Of a stretch of 64,000 bases of DNA, positions 24,524 to 33,025 are shown piece by piece; the stretch's first letter is position 1, and each line of letters opens with the position of its first letter. The DNA is from Microbacterium sp. Leaf159 (GTDB taxonomy: Bacteria; Actinomycetota; Actinomycetes; Actinomycetales; Microbacteriaceae), in NCBI RefSeq assembly GCF_001423615.1, contig NZ_LMOU01000001.1, positions 1,837,979 through 1,901,978 on the forward strand. The letters are read 5' to 3'. A model generated the notes under the pieces. The model saw only the letters and a list, made by a program, of their open reading frames with translations, was not told where the DNA came from and made no database searches. Made by a program: the position numbers and the translations under genes.

Positions 24524-25378
24524 TCATCCCTCCGTCGTGGCTGCCGTGGTGGACGCCGTCGTGCGCGCGGTCGTTCGCTCGGTGCTCGCCGAGAGCCGTC
24601 GATCCACAGCCCGATCGTGGAGCCAGGCGATGAGCAGCGCCACGAGGAACAGCGCGGTCATGGGCACGGCGATCAGGAACATCGACAGCACGTCGGCGGC
24701 CGGAGTCACGATCGCGCTGAAGAGGACGATCGCCACGATGACGATGCGCCAGCTGCGGGCGATCGCCCGAGCCGGAAGGATGCCGAGCAGATTGAGCATC
24801 ACGAGGAACACCGGCAGCACGAAGGCGACACCGGTCGCGAGCACGATCTTCAGGATGAAGTCGACGTAGTAGGAGGCCTGCAGCAGGGTGCTGTCCTCGG
24901 TGGAGGCGAAGCCCGCCAGCAGTTCGACCATGTGAGGGAAGAGGAGGAACCCCGCCGCGCATCCGCCGGCGAAGAGAGGGACGGATGCCGCGAGGAACCC
25001 GAACGTGTACTTCTTCTCGCGCCGGTTGAGCCCGGGGGCGAGGAATGCGAACAGCTCGTACATCCAGATCGGGCTCGACAGCGCGATGCCCGAGAAGAGG
25101 GCGATCTTGAGCTTGAGGTCGAACGCCCCCGTGATGCTGTCGTAGTTCAGGCTCGCGTCGCGGGACTCGGCGAGCGCGGTGATAGGCGCACGCACGACCT
25201 CCATGACCTGGTCGGAGAGGACGTAGCCGACCACCACCCCTACGAGGAGCGCCGCCACCGCCCGGAGGGACCTCGTGCGGGCCTCCCTCAGGTGCGCCGA
25301 CAGCGGCATCCCGGCAGAGGCGCCGACCGACGTGGTCGGGGCCGAGGCCCCGACCACGTCAGGAGCGAGCGCGGTCAT
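24524..25378 (-). CDS. tatC: Sec-independent protein translocase subunit TatC
   Basis: 284 residues with six membrane helices. Typical landmarks are the N-terminal AHLREARTRSLRAV, SSPIWMYELFAFLAPGLNRREKKY after helix 2, and FVLPVFLVMLNLLGIL later. The first ~25 residues are an unusual Ala/Val/Thr extension and the C-terminus has a Thr-rich tail. TatC is the signal-peptide receptor of the Tat translocon. Tightly packed between tatA (3-bp gap) and tatB (3-bp gap). Confidence 0.93.
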   Translation of the reverse strand: MTALAPDVVGASAPTTSVGASAGMPLSAHLREARTRSLRAVAALLVGVVVGYVLSDQVMEVVRAPITALAESRDASLNYDSITGAFDLKLKIALFSGIALSSPIWMYELFAFLAPGLNRREKKYTFGFLAASVPLFAGGCAAGFLLFPHMVELLAGFASTEDSTLLQASYYVDFILKIVLATGVAFVLPVFLVMLNLLGILPARAIARSWRIVIVAIVLFSAIVTPAADVLSMFLIAVPMTALFLVALLIAWLHDRAVDRRLSASTERTTARTTASTTAATTEG

Positions 25379-25381
25379 GAT

Positions 25382-25648
25382 CTACTCCGCGGTGCGCACG
25401 ACGGGTCGGGCGAGGTCATCGGCCCCGACGGCGTCCACGTACGCACGGGCGTCTCGCGTGGTCACCGGCCGCGACACGGGGTGCGGTTCGGCCGCGGTGT
25501 CGCCCGCAGGCTCGGCGACCTCGGACTTGAGGATGCGCATGGACTGCCCGACGCTCTTGGCGAGGGCGGGGAGCTTGGCGGCGCCGAAGATGAGGACGAC
25601 GATCGCGAGGATGATCAGGGCGTGCCACCCTGTGAGGTTCTGAAGCAT
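25382..25648 (-). CDS. tatA: Sec-independent protein translocase subunit TatA
   Basis: 88 residues: N-terminal helix (HALIILAIVVLIF), FGAAKLPALAKSVGQSMRIL amphipathic helix, then a polar tail. Standard TatA size; FGxxKLP is the hinge motif. TatA oligomers form the conducting element for folded proteins. It follows the dioxygenase-like lipoprotein gene by 24 bp and precedes tatC by 3 bp. Confidence 0.93.
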   Translation of the reverse strand: MLQNLTGWHALIILAIVVLIFGAAKLPALAKSVGQSMRILKSEVAEPAGDTAAEPHPVSRPVTTRDARAYVDAVGADDLARPVVRTAE

Positions 25649-25672
25649 GTCTTCTCTCCTTTCGTGAGAGCG

Positions 25673-26656
25673 TCAGTCGGACGGCGGCTGACCGCCGCCG
25701 CCGGGGCCGCCGTCGCCACCCGAGGGGGCGGAGCCTGCGGTGGGTGTGGTCGTCGTGTCGACGCCGACCACGAGGGTGGTCGAGTAGCCGCCGGCCACGT
25801 CTCCCGTGATGGTGGGCAGCTGCAGGGCCGCGGAGTCGTCGCCGAAGACGTTGTCTCCGGAGAGGCTCGTCTGCGACAGGTTCTGCGCGGAGCCGTCGTA
25901 GCGGGAGTCCGCGTACACCGCAGCACACGCATCTTCGGGGAGCGCCATCTGCGAGGTGGCGATCGCGTTGGCGGAGTCGGTGATCGAGTCGACGTCCGGA
26001 TACACCTCGAAGTGGATGTGCGGCCAGCGTCCCGAGTAGCACCCGGGGAAGATCGACGAGAACGAGACCTTGCCGTCGGCATCCGCCACCTGCACGCCGC
26101 GCAGATACGTGACGTCCTCGAGCCCCGAGGAGTACATCGAGTACTCCCCCTGAGCGGTGCAGTGCCAGGCGTAGACGGCCACACCCGCGAAGGGCACTCC
26201 ACCGTTCGCCATGTCGAGAACCTCGAACTCGAAGGTGAGCGGGACGCCGTCGGCCGTGGCCGAGCCGTCGATCGAGGTCGTGATGTCCTGGCGAACGATG
26301 CCGGACTCCTCGAGCACGTCGGGACCGTTGGAGCCGTCTCCGGGGTAGGGTCCGGCTGTCTCGTCGGGGATCTCCCCCGCCGCTGTCGCGGTGCCGGTCG
26401 ACGCGTCGCTCTCTGTCGTCGCCGTGGGGTCGCTGCTGCTCGTGCTCGATGTGCCGGTCGCAGCGGGGGCGCAGGCGGCCAGGACGACCGCGCCGACGCC
26501 GAGACCCGCGAGACCGAGCACGCCGCGACGGGTCACGAGGGTGCGGATGTCGAAGGCGGCGCCCTGATCGACGACCTCCTCGTCGACCCGGTCGAGCAGC
26601 CGCCCTTCGTAGGTGGGGCCCTCAGGGGTCTGGACGGGTTCGGGGATGCGGCTCAT
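25673..26656 (-). CDS. Intradiol ring-cleavage dioxygenase-like lipoprotein with Tat-type signal
   Basis: 327 residues. The signal region TRRGVLGLAGLGVGAVVLAAC combines twin Arg with a lipobox (LAAC, Cys ~62), suggesting a Tat-exported lipoprotein. A Ser/Thr-rich linker follows, then the intradiol dioxygenase beta-sandwich with TAGPYPGDG, VYAWHCTAQGEYSMY and the HIHFEVYP iron-ligand region (two Tyr, two His in the family). The C-terminus is Gly/Pro-rich. Surface-exposed members of this group have unclear aromatic substrates. It leads the tatA-tatC-tatB operon, so the translocon and its likely client are co-transcribed. ATG is preceded by GAGAGGAG. Confidence 0.88.
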   Translation of the reverse strand: MSRIPEPVQTPEGPTYEGRLLDRVDEEVVDQGAAFDIRTLVTRRGVLGLAGLGVGAVVLAACAPAATGTSSTSSSDPTATTESDASTGTATAAGEIPDETAGPYPGDGSNGPDVLEESGIVRQDITTSIDGSATADGVPLTFEFEVLDMANGGVPFAGVAVYAWHCTAQGEYSMYSSGLEDVTYLRGVQVADADGKVSFSSIFPGCYSGRWPHIHFEVYPDVDSITDSANAIATSQMALPEDACAAVYADSRYDGSAQNLSQTSLSGDNVFGDDSAALQLPTITGDVAGGYSTTLVVGVDTTTTPTAGSAPSGGDGGPGGGGQPPSD

Positions 26657-26758
26657 GATCGTGCTCCTCTCGGTGGGTTCGGGATGTCGATGCGGTTGTC
26701 GATGTACCCATGGTCACGGAGGAGCCGATCAGCGAGCTATGCCTCGCCTATGTGAAAA

Positions 26759-27928
26759 CTATGACCTTTTGTCGACGGGCGGATGCAGCACGAGCACGAC
26801 GACGATCGCGACGAGGACCAGTGCGGTGATGGCGATCGGGATCGGCAGGATCGGGTCGAGAAGCACGACGACGGCGCCGATCGGGATCGCGGTGTTCGCG
26901 ACGCGGTCGGCGTTCTCGCGGATCGCGATCCACCAGATCCCGAGCAGGAAGATCGCGATCGGGATCGTCACGGTGTAGGAGGCGACGACGCTCGACAGGT
27001 GGCTCTCACCGGTGAGGACGTCGAGCTCGACCTCGATGCCCGCCGAGAACGCGGCTGCGGCGCCGAACACCACATAGTGCGTGTAGCCGTAGCGGAGCGA
27101 GCGGCCGAACGTCGTGATCGCCCGGTGGTGCGGCGGCCAGAAGTAGATCCACCACAGCGATGCCGTCACGGCGAGGGTCAGAACGGAGATGGAGATGAGG
27201 GGAACGAACGACTCCAGCTCATGGCTTGCGTCGATGATCGCGTTCGCCGACGCGAGCAGGCTCTCACCCAGCACGATCAGCGTGAAGAGCCCGTACCGCT
27301 CGGTGATGTGATGCGGGTGCCACGGCGTCTGCCTCCGATACTCGGCGAACACCGGCACACTGACCTCGATCAGCGCGAACACCACGAAGGCGACGAGCTG
27401 CGCGGCGCCGGCCGGGATGAGCAGGAACAGGATCCACAGCACCTGCACCGCGGCGATCCCGAAGGCGTACCGGCGCGTCGCCGACCGCAGCTCCCCCGCA
27501 CCTCGCGACGCCCGGAGCCACTGCGCGACCATCGCGATGCGCATCACGATGTAGCCGAGGACCGGCACGGTGAAGTCGCCGTGCTCGAATGCGGCGGGGA
27601 TCCCGGAGGCGAAGACGAGCACCCCGCCCATCTGCACGATCGTGGTGACGCGGTACAGCCAGTCGTCGGTGTCGAACGAGGTGGCGAACCACGTGAAGTT
27701 CATCCACGCCCACCACAGCGCGAAGAAGACCATCGCGTAAGAGGTGATGCCGTGCACGAAGTCGCCGTGGCTCAGCGCGTGGTGCAGCTGCGCAGACGCG
27801 ATGCTCACGGCGACGACGAACACCAGATCGAAGAAGAGCTCGAGCGTGCTGGCCGCGCGATGCGGCTGCGCGGGGTCGCGCGGCAGCATGCGGCTCAGGT
27901 GGAATCGAGGTGCGGAAGTTGTGGTCAC
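26759..27928 (-). CDS. Low temperature requirement protein A (LtrA) family membrane protein
   Basis: 389 residues, ten or more membrane helices. The N-terminal STLELFFDLVFVVAVSIASAQLHH and ERYGLFTLIVLGESLLA in the middle are LtrA signatures. LtrA was linked to growth at low temperature in Listeria; the biochemical role is unknown. The frame is open to 27991, but GTG 27928 is preceded at 6 nt by a good TATTCT -10, so the transcript is predicted leaderless and this start is preferred. Confidence 0.9.
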   Translation of the reverse strand: MTTTSAPRFHLSRMLPRDPAQPHRAASTLELFFDLVFVVAVSIASAQLHHALSHGDFVHGITSYAMVFFALWWAWMNFTWFATSFDTDDWLYRVTTIVQMGGVLVFASGIPAAFEHGDFTVPVLGYIVMRIAMVAQWLRASRGAGELRSATRRYAFGIAAVQVLWILFLLIPAGAAQLVAFVVFALIEVSVPVFAEYRRQTPWHPHHITERYGLFTLIVLGESLLASANAIIDASHELESFVPLISISVLTLAVTASLWWIYFWPPHHRAITTFGRSLRYGYTHYVVFGAAAAFSAGIEVELDVLTGESHLSSVVASYTVTIPIAIFLLGIWWIAIRENADRVANTAIPIGAVVVLLDPILPIPIAITALVLVAIVVVLVLHPPVDKRS

Positions 27929-27934
27929 GCGGTC

Positions 27935-27940
27935 AGAATA
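27935..27940 (-). promoter_or_regulatory. Leaderless-type -10 element for ltrA
   Basis: TATTCT on the minus strand, 6 nt, GTG. Faces away from the polysaccharide promoter. Confidence 0.65.
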
Positions 27941-28028
27941 TCGGCGTGATTCCGGGGTGGAGCGCGCGTATCGGAATATCGGTTCGTCCACTCGTGTGAA
28001 TTATCTTCCGCTGAACGTCCGGTTCCGC

Positions 28029-28034
28029 TAGAGT
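28029..28034 (+). promoter_or_regulatory. -10 element of the polysaccharide operon
   Basis: TAGAGT; transcription would start near 28041, leaving a leader of about 200 nt before the sugar-transferase ATG. No other good hexamer lies between here and the structured region. Confidence 0.4.
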
Positions 28035-28051
28035 GAACGAAGTCTGGAGTG

Positions 28052-28207
28052 CCTGCTGCCAGCACCACCGTGTGGGACGGTGATCGCAACCCGTGATGTG
28101 GGATCACGGATGCAGCAGGAACCCGAGGGGTCGGGATGCAGACGATGCCATGGACGTGGGGTCCGTGGTCTGGGGAAACACTGGGGAAAACAATGGCGCA
28201 CTGGGGA
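28052..28207 (+). promoter_or_regulatory. Structured leader with four G-loop hairpins and three CTGGGGA copies
   Basis: Outer stem CCTGCTGC (28052-28059) / GCAGCAGG (28112-28119) encloses two hairpins: CACCG-TGTGGGA-CGGTG (28066-28082) and CCGTGAT-GTGGG-ATCACGG (28091-28109). Then come CCCGA-GGGG-TCGGG (28122-28135) and CATGGAC-GTGGG-GTCCGTG (28149-28167, one G-U, extendable by one pair). All four apical loops are G-rich. CTGGGGA follows unpaired at 28170, 28181 and 28201. The ribosome-binding site AAGGAG is at 28230. This resembles a cis-acting RNA regulator rather than spacer DNA. Confidence 0.65.
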
Positions 28208-28242
28208 TTTCTGCGTACATACACGGCTCAAGGAGCCTCGGC

Positions 28243-29775
28243 ATGACTTCCGTCGAGGATGCCCTGAGCATCACTCGCGCGGGTTCGGTCTTCACGCCGG
28301 TCGCTGCACCGCGAGCCGCAAAGTCGGTCACGCACACGGTGGTCACACCGCGCGTGTCCGCAACGCTGGAGAGGCGCCGCCAGTGGGAGCGGCGCTATCG
28401 GATGAGACTGCGGATCACGGATGCCGGGGTCATCCTGTTCGCGGTCGGGATCACAGCAGCGGTCCAGCTGATGACGGGTGTCGCGGGGGAAGAGGCCCTG
28501 CGCAACGGCATTCTGCTGGCCACGCTCTGGTATCTGATGCTCAGCGCTCTGCATACACGTGATGCAGCGCTGTTCCGTGCCAGCGCCACCGAGTACCGCG
28601 GCGTGGCCCACGCCAGCGGGCTGGCGTTCGGGATCATCGCCATGCTCGGCGTCGTGCTCGGCTGGCAGACGATGCAGCTCCTGCTGCTCGTCGGCCTGCC
28701 GCTCGGTGTTCTCACACTGCTCGTCACGCGATGGGCGTGGCGGCACTGGCTGACGGCTCAGCGTGCGCGGGGGCGGTTCGCCTCCCGCACGCTGGTCGTC
28801 GGCAACAGGGACGACGTCGAGTACGTCATCCGCACCCTGCACCCGATCGGCGCCTCCGGCTACCAGGTCGTGGGTGCCACGCTTCTCGACGGCAACGCCC
28901 GTGACGTCGAGGTCGCGGACGCGCACTTCCCGGTGCTCGGCAACGTGAACTCGGTCTCGACGGTCGCGGCAGAGCTCGGCGCCGACACGATCATCGTCGC
29001 GAGCCGCCCTGACGGCGACCCCGACTTCGTGAAGCACCTGAGCTGGCAGCTCGAAGGCACGGCCGCAGAGCTCGTGCTCTCGAGCCGCCTCACCGACGTC
29101 GCCGGCCCGCGCATCTCGTTCGCGCCGGTCGAAGGACTTCCGCTCATCCAGGTGCAGATCCCCTCGTACGAGGGTGGTCAGCACGTGCTCAAGCGCGCAC
29201 TCGACATCGCTGTCGCCTCCATCGCGCTCATCCCGATCGCGCTGATCACACCGATCCTCGCGCTGCTCGTCAAGCTCGACTCCCCTGGGCCGCTGTTCTT
29301 CTCCCAGGAGCGCGTCGGACGCGACGGACGCACCTTCAAGATCATGAAGTTCCGCTCCATGAAGACCGATGCCGAGCAGCAGCTCGCAGCGCTCAAGGAG
29401 CAGAACCAGGGTGCGGGCCTCCTGTTCAAGATGAAGGACGATCCCCGGGTCACCCGGGTCGGCAGGATCCTGCGCAAGCTGTCGCTCGACGAGCTGCCGC
29501 AGTTCTGGAACGTCCTCATCGGCGACATGAGCGTCGTGGGACCTCGTCCGCCGCTGCCCTCCGAGGTCACGGCATATGACGGCACGGTCTTCCGCCGCCT
29601 GTACATCAAGCCGGGCATCACGGGTCTGTGGCAGGTCTCCGGCCGCAGCGACCTCTCGTGGGACGAGAGCGTGCGCCTCGACCTGCGCTACGTCGAGAAC
29701 TGGTCCGTGATGAACGACCTGCAGATCATGTGGCGAACTGCCAAGGTCATGGTGCAGCCCAGCGGGGCATACTAG
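28243..29775 (+). CDS. Polyprenyl sugar-phosphate transferase (WbaP/CpsE-type initiating enzyme)
   Basis: 510 residues. N-terminal membrane helices (about 60-180), a nucleotide-binding-like central region (RTLVVGNRDDVEYVIRTL), then the bacterial sugar transferase domain from ~305: KRALDIAVAS helix, SPGPLFFSQERVGRDG, FKIMKFRSM, DDPRVTRVGRILRKLSLDEL, MSVVGPRPPLPSEV and PGITGLWQVSGRSD. It transfers a hexose-1-phosphate from a UDP-sugar to undecaprenyl phosphate, starting the repeat unit. ATG 28243 with AAGGAG at 8 nt is chosen; the frame is open 150 bp upstream through the structured leader, which is not credible protein. Confidence 0.93.
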   Translation: MTSVEDALSITRAGSVFTPVAAPRAAKSVTHTVVTPRVSATLERRRQWERRYRMRLRITDAGVILFAVGITAAVQLMTGVAGEEALRNGILLATLWYLMLSALHTRDAALFRASATEYRGVAHASGLAFGIIAMLGVVLGWQTMQLLLLVGLPLGVLTLLVTRWAWRHWLTAQRARGRFASRTLVVGNRDDVEYVIRTLHPIGASGYQVVGATLLDGNARDVEVADAHFPVLGNVNSVSTVAAELGADTIIVASRPDGDPDFVKHLSWQLEGTAAELVLSSRLTDVAGPRISFAPVEGLPLIQVQIPSYEGGQHVLKRALDIAVASIALIPIALITPILALLVKLDSPGPLFFSQERVGRDGRTFKIMKFRSMKTDAEQQLAALKEQNQGAGLLFKMKDDPRVTRVGRILRKLSLDELPQFWNVLIGDMSVVGPRPPLPSEVTAYDGTVFRRLYIKPGITGLWQVSGRSDLSWDESVRLDLRYVENWSVMNDLQIMWRTAKVMVQPSGAY

Positions 29776-29796
29776 TCACAGAACACTGTGGTTCGG

Positions 29797-29853
29797 TCCG
29801 CCGGGGAGGCGGATGCGGGACCGACATGCAGTGAAATGGGTGCGGGAGCATCC
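29797..29853 (+). promoter_or_regulatory. Two G-loop hairpins before the glycosyltransferase gene
   Basis: TCCGCC-GGGGA-GGCGGA (29797-29813) and GGGTGC-GGGA-GCATCC (29838-29853, one G-U). A further hairpin CACAG-AACA-CTGTG lies at 29777-29790. A GAGGGGGA ribosome-binding site follows, 8 nt before the GTG start. Confidence 0.6.
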
Positions 29854-29873
29854 GAAATGAGGGGGAAATCAAC

Positions 29874-31022
29874 GTGCCATCAACCGTCCGGATCCTCGGC
29901 ACCCACGGTGTTCCGGCCGCATACGGCGGCTTCGAGACGGCCGCCGAGAACGTCGGTCTGTACCTGCGCGATCAAGGCTGGAATGTGATCGTCTACTGCC
30001 AGCTTCCCGGCGACGGGCCGACGACGGTCGACGAGTGGAACGGCCTGCAGAGGGTCCTCGTGCACGAGCCCCGCGAGGGCTGGAAGGGCACGTCGGCGTT
30101 CGACCTCACGACCATCCGTCACGCGATGCGCGAGCACGTAGACGGAGACGTCTGGCTCACTTTCGGCTACAACACCGGCGTGTTCGACATCATCCCGAGG
30201 CTCCGCCGAATCCCGAACGTCATCAACATGGACGGCATGGAGTGGACCCGCAAGCGCTGGGGCGTCGTCAAGCAGGGAATCCTGCTGGCCAACGAGCGGC
30301 TCGCCGGCTGGGTCGGCGACGTGCTGATCGCCGACCACCCCGTGATCGCCACGTACCTGCGGCGGCACTTCGGCTCTCGCCGCGTGCAGACGATCACCTA
30401 TGGCGCGCACGAGGTGCTCGACGCCCCGACGGCTCCGGTCGAAGAGCTCGGGCTCACCCCCGACGACTACGCGATGATCGTGTGCCGGCCGATCCCCGAG
30501 AACTCGGTGCTCGAGATCGTCCAGGCGTGGTCCGCGACCGAACGCGGCATGCCGCTGGTCGTGGTCGGCCCCTACGGAGACGACGATCCGTATCACGTGG
30601 CCGTCCGCGCCGCGGCATCCGATGAGGTGATCTTCCCCGGGTCGATCTTCGAACCCGACCGCATCCAGTCGCTGCGGTTCCACTCCGCCCTCTACCTCCA
30701 CGGGCACACGGTGGGCGGCACCAACCCGTCACTGGTCGAGGCCATGGGTGCCGGCAACGCCGTCATCGCCCACGACAACCCGTACAACACCTGGGTCGCG
30801 GGACCCGACAACGCCTACTTCACCGGAGCCGACGATCTCGCCGGCCTGCTCGATGACGTGCTCTCCGATGACACCAGAAGACGGCGCATGGGCGCCGCCA
30901 GCCGCGACCGGTTCCGTGCGGAGTTCACGTGGGCCAAGATCGGCGCCGAGTACGAACAGGCCCTTCGCACCGCGCTCGCGCGGCGGGGGCACGCACAGCA
31001 GCAGACAGGGGTAAACGCATGA
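29874..31022 (+). CDS. Glycosyltransferase, DUF1972/rhamnosyltransferase-like
   Basis: 382 residues, GT-B fold. N-terminal RILGTHGVPAAYGGFETAAENV is the DUF1972 signature of glycosyltransferases in O-antigen and capsule loci; the C-terminal half has GSIFEPDRIQSLRFHSALYLHGHTVGGTNPSLVEAMGAG with the donor-binding Glu. Probably adds the second sugar of the repeat unit; donor unknown. GTG start. The stop overlaps the next ATG (ATGA). Confidence 0.88.
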   Translation: MPSTVRILGTHGVPAAYGGFETAAENVGLYLRDQGWNVIVYCQLPGDGPTTVDEWNGLQRVLVHEPREGWKGTSAFDLTTIRHAMREHVDGDVWLTFGYNTGVFDIIPRLRRIPNVINMDGMEWTRKRWGVVKQGILLANERLAGWVGDVLIADHPVIATYLRRHFGSRRVQTITYGAHEVLDAPTAPVEELGLTPDDYAMIVCRPIPENSVLEIVQAWSATERGMPLVVVGPYGDDDPYHVAVRAAASDEVIFPGSIFEPDRIQSLRFHSALYLHGHTVGGTNPSLVEAMGAGNAVIAHDNPYNTWVAGPDNAYFTGADDLAGLLDDVLSDDTRRRRMGAASRDRFRAEFTWAKIGAEYEQALRTALARRGHAQQQTGVNA

Positions 31023-32134
31023 TCGATGTGGCAGTGGTCGGACTCGGGAAGATGGGGTTGTCCCATCTGTCGATGATCAAGGCGCACCCCGACGTGAACC
31101 TCGTGGGGGTGTGCGATGCCACGGGGTATCTGCTCGACATCCTGGCGAAGTACACCGGGGTCAAGACTTATAAAGACCTCGACAAGATGCTCGACGAGGC
31201 CCGTCCGCAGGCGATCATCATCGCGACGCCGACCCACCTGCACGCGGGGATGATCCGCAATGCACTGCAGCGCGGCATCCACGTGTTCTGCGAGAAGCCG
31301 CTCGTGATCGACCCCGCCGACAGCGTCGAGCTCACGGCGCTGGCCGAGCAGAAGGGCCTCGTCACCCAGGTCGGCTACCACAACCGGTTCGTCGGCGCCT
31401 TCCTCGAGGTCAAGCGTCTGCTCGACCTCGACGCGATCGGCACCGTGAACACGGCGCTCGCCGAGGCATACGGTCCCGTCGTGCTCAAGCCGGCCGGTCG
31501 CACCTGGCGCAGCGAGCGCGCCACCGGTGGAGGCTGCCTCTACGACTACGCGGCCCACCCGCTCAACCTCCTCACCTGGTACCTCGGCACGCCGGAGTCG
31601 GTCAGCGGCAGCCAGCTGACCAGCATCTTCTCCGCGCAGATCGACGACGCCGTGGCGAGCACCCTGCACTACCCCGACGGCACCGCGCAGATCATCTCGA
31701 ACTGGTCGGACGAGTCGCAGCGCAAGATGACGACGAAGATCACCCTCTGGGGCACCAACGGACGGATCTACGCAGATCGCCAGGAGATCCACGTCTACCT
31801 GCGCGACACCGCCACGATTCCCGAGGGATACCGCGTCGGCTGGAACGTCCGATACACCACGGACCTCACCGAGGCACCCTGGTTCTACCTGCGTGGCGAG
31901 GAGTACAGCGCACAGCTGGACTCGTTCGTGCAGCGAGCCCAGGCCGGCGCATCGGCCGGGACGAACGACTTCGCATCGGCTGCGGTCACCGACAGGGTGA
32001 TCTCGATGATCAGCGAGGATGCGGTGCGCGAGGACTCGCGTCTCACCGCCGAAGCAGCATCCGATCTCGCCGTGCAGACGGCACCGAAGGGGCGTATCGC
32101 GGCAGCGCTGAGCGCTCTGCGTGGAGGGAAATGA
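31019..32134 (+). CDS. Gfo/Idh/MocA family NAD(P)-dependent oxidoreductase
   Basis: 371 residues. Rossmann motif VAVVGLGKMGLSHLSM at the N-terminus, IATPTHLHAGMIRNAL, and FCEKPLVID with the conserved EKP Lys. Members oxidise or reduce sugar rings, e.g. UDP-sugar 3-dehydrogenation. In this locus it most likely makes or modifies a nucleotide sugar, perhaps with the next gene. 4-bp overlaps on both sides. Confidence 0.92.
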   Translation: MIDVAVVGLGKMGLSHLSMIKAHPDVNLVGVCDATGYLLDILAKYTGVKTYKDLDKMLDEARPQAIIIATPTHLHAGMIRNALQRGIHVFCEKPLVIDPADSVELTALAEQKGLVTQVGYHNRFVGAFLEVKRLLDLDAIGTVNTALAEAYGPVVLKPAGRTWRSERATGGGCLYDYAAHPLNLLTWYLGTPESVSGSQLTSIFSAQIDDAVASTLHYPDGTAQIISNWSDESQRKMTTKITLWGTNGRIYADRQEIHVYLRDTATIPEGYRVGWNVRYTTDLTEAPWFYLRGEEYSAQLDSFVQRAQAGASAGTNDFASAAVTDRVISMISEDAVREDSRLTAEAASDLAVQTAPKGRIAAALSALRGGK

Positions 32135-33024
32135 CCATGACGACATCCACTCGCACCATGGACCGCCTGCTGTTCGGCGACAACCAGTTCTTCGGCGTCA
32201 ACCACATGTCGGAGGAGAAGGCCCGCGCGCAGCAGATGCGGTTCCAGGACACCGAGGCGATCATGAGCGTGCTCGACGCCGCCTACGACGAGGGTGTGCA
32301 CACGTTCATGTGCACCACCCACGATCGGATCGCCGAGGTCACCGACCATGTCAGGGCCCACCCCGACCGCTACGCCGACATGACCTTCTTCCCCTGCATG
32401 CCATACGCGCACAAGTACGCGAACGCGGTGACGGAAGACGGCTTCCTCGGCGCCATCCGCAAGTTCCTGCCCGAAGAGGGACTGCTCGACAGCATCGCCC
32501 GCGGCACCTCGTCGCTCGCCCGCAAGGACATCGAGGGCGTCACCACGCTGCTCATCGATGCCGAGATGAAGATGTTCGAGGGTCTGAACACCCCGGTCAT
32601 CTGGCTGCAGAACGTCGTGGTCGACCTGCTCTCGGGCCTGGGCTTCACCGACGCGTTCCGCATCTTCGCCGATCACGTGCGCAAGCGCTACAACGCCGAG
32701 CCGGGGTTCATCACGATGAACCTGCCGCGACTGCTCGACGACCTCGACAAAGCCGGGGTCGAGAACCCGATCGTGTGCTCGAACATCAACAAGCTCGGTT
32801 TCCGCATGTCGGGCGGCGTCGACGCCTATCGGGATGCGATGGAGAAGCGTCCGTTCCGCGCGGTCGCGATGTCGGTGTACGCCAGTGGTGCGATCCCGCC
32901 GCGCGAGGCCATCGAGTGGGTGACCTCGCTGCCGAATCTCGAGTCGATCGTCTTCGGCGCATCGAGCCGCGCGAACATCGCGTCCACGGTGAGCCTCGTG
33001 GACGAGTACTGGCCCCAGCGCTGA
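32131..33024 (+). CDS. Aldo-keto reductase-like/TIM-barrel protein of polysaccharide locus
   Basis: 297 residues, soluble. Begins DRLLFGDNQFFGVNHMSEEKA and ends VFGASSRANIASTVSLVDEYW, where GASSxxNI resembles the cofactor phosphate-binding end of aldo-keto reductases. The canonical Asp-Tyr-Lys-His tetrad is not obvious. It overlaps the Gfo/Idh/MocA gene by 4 bp and ends 1 bp before the next glycosyltransferase, so it is firmly part of the pathway. Catalysis is unproven. Confidence 0.7.
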   Translation: MTMTTSTRTMDRLLFGDNQFFGVNHMSEEKARAQQMRFQDTEAIMSVLDAAYDEGVHTFMCTTHDRIAEVTDHVRAHPDRYADMTFFPCMPYAHKYANAVTEDGFLGAIRKFLPEEGLLDSIARGTSSLARKDIEGVTTLLIDAEMKMFEGLNTPVIWLQNVVVDLLSGLGFTDAFRIFADHVRKRYNAEPGFITMNLPRLLDDLDKAGVENPIVCSNINKLGFRMSGGVDAYRDAMEKRPFRAVAMSVYASGAIPPREAIEWVTSLPNLESIVFGASSRANIASTVSLVDEYWPQR

Positions 33025-33025
33025 C

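Noticed and set aside
28157-28206. Possible G-quadruplex from four GGGG tracts
   Set aside because: Spacers of 7-16 nt are long for a stable quadruplex and the same GGGG units in other leaders are single loops in hairpins. Kept only as an alternative for this one leader.
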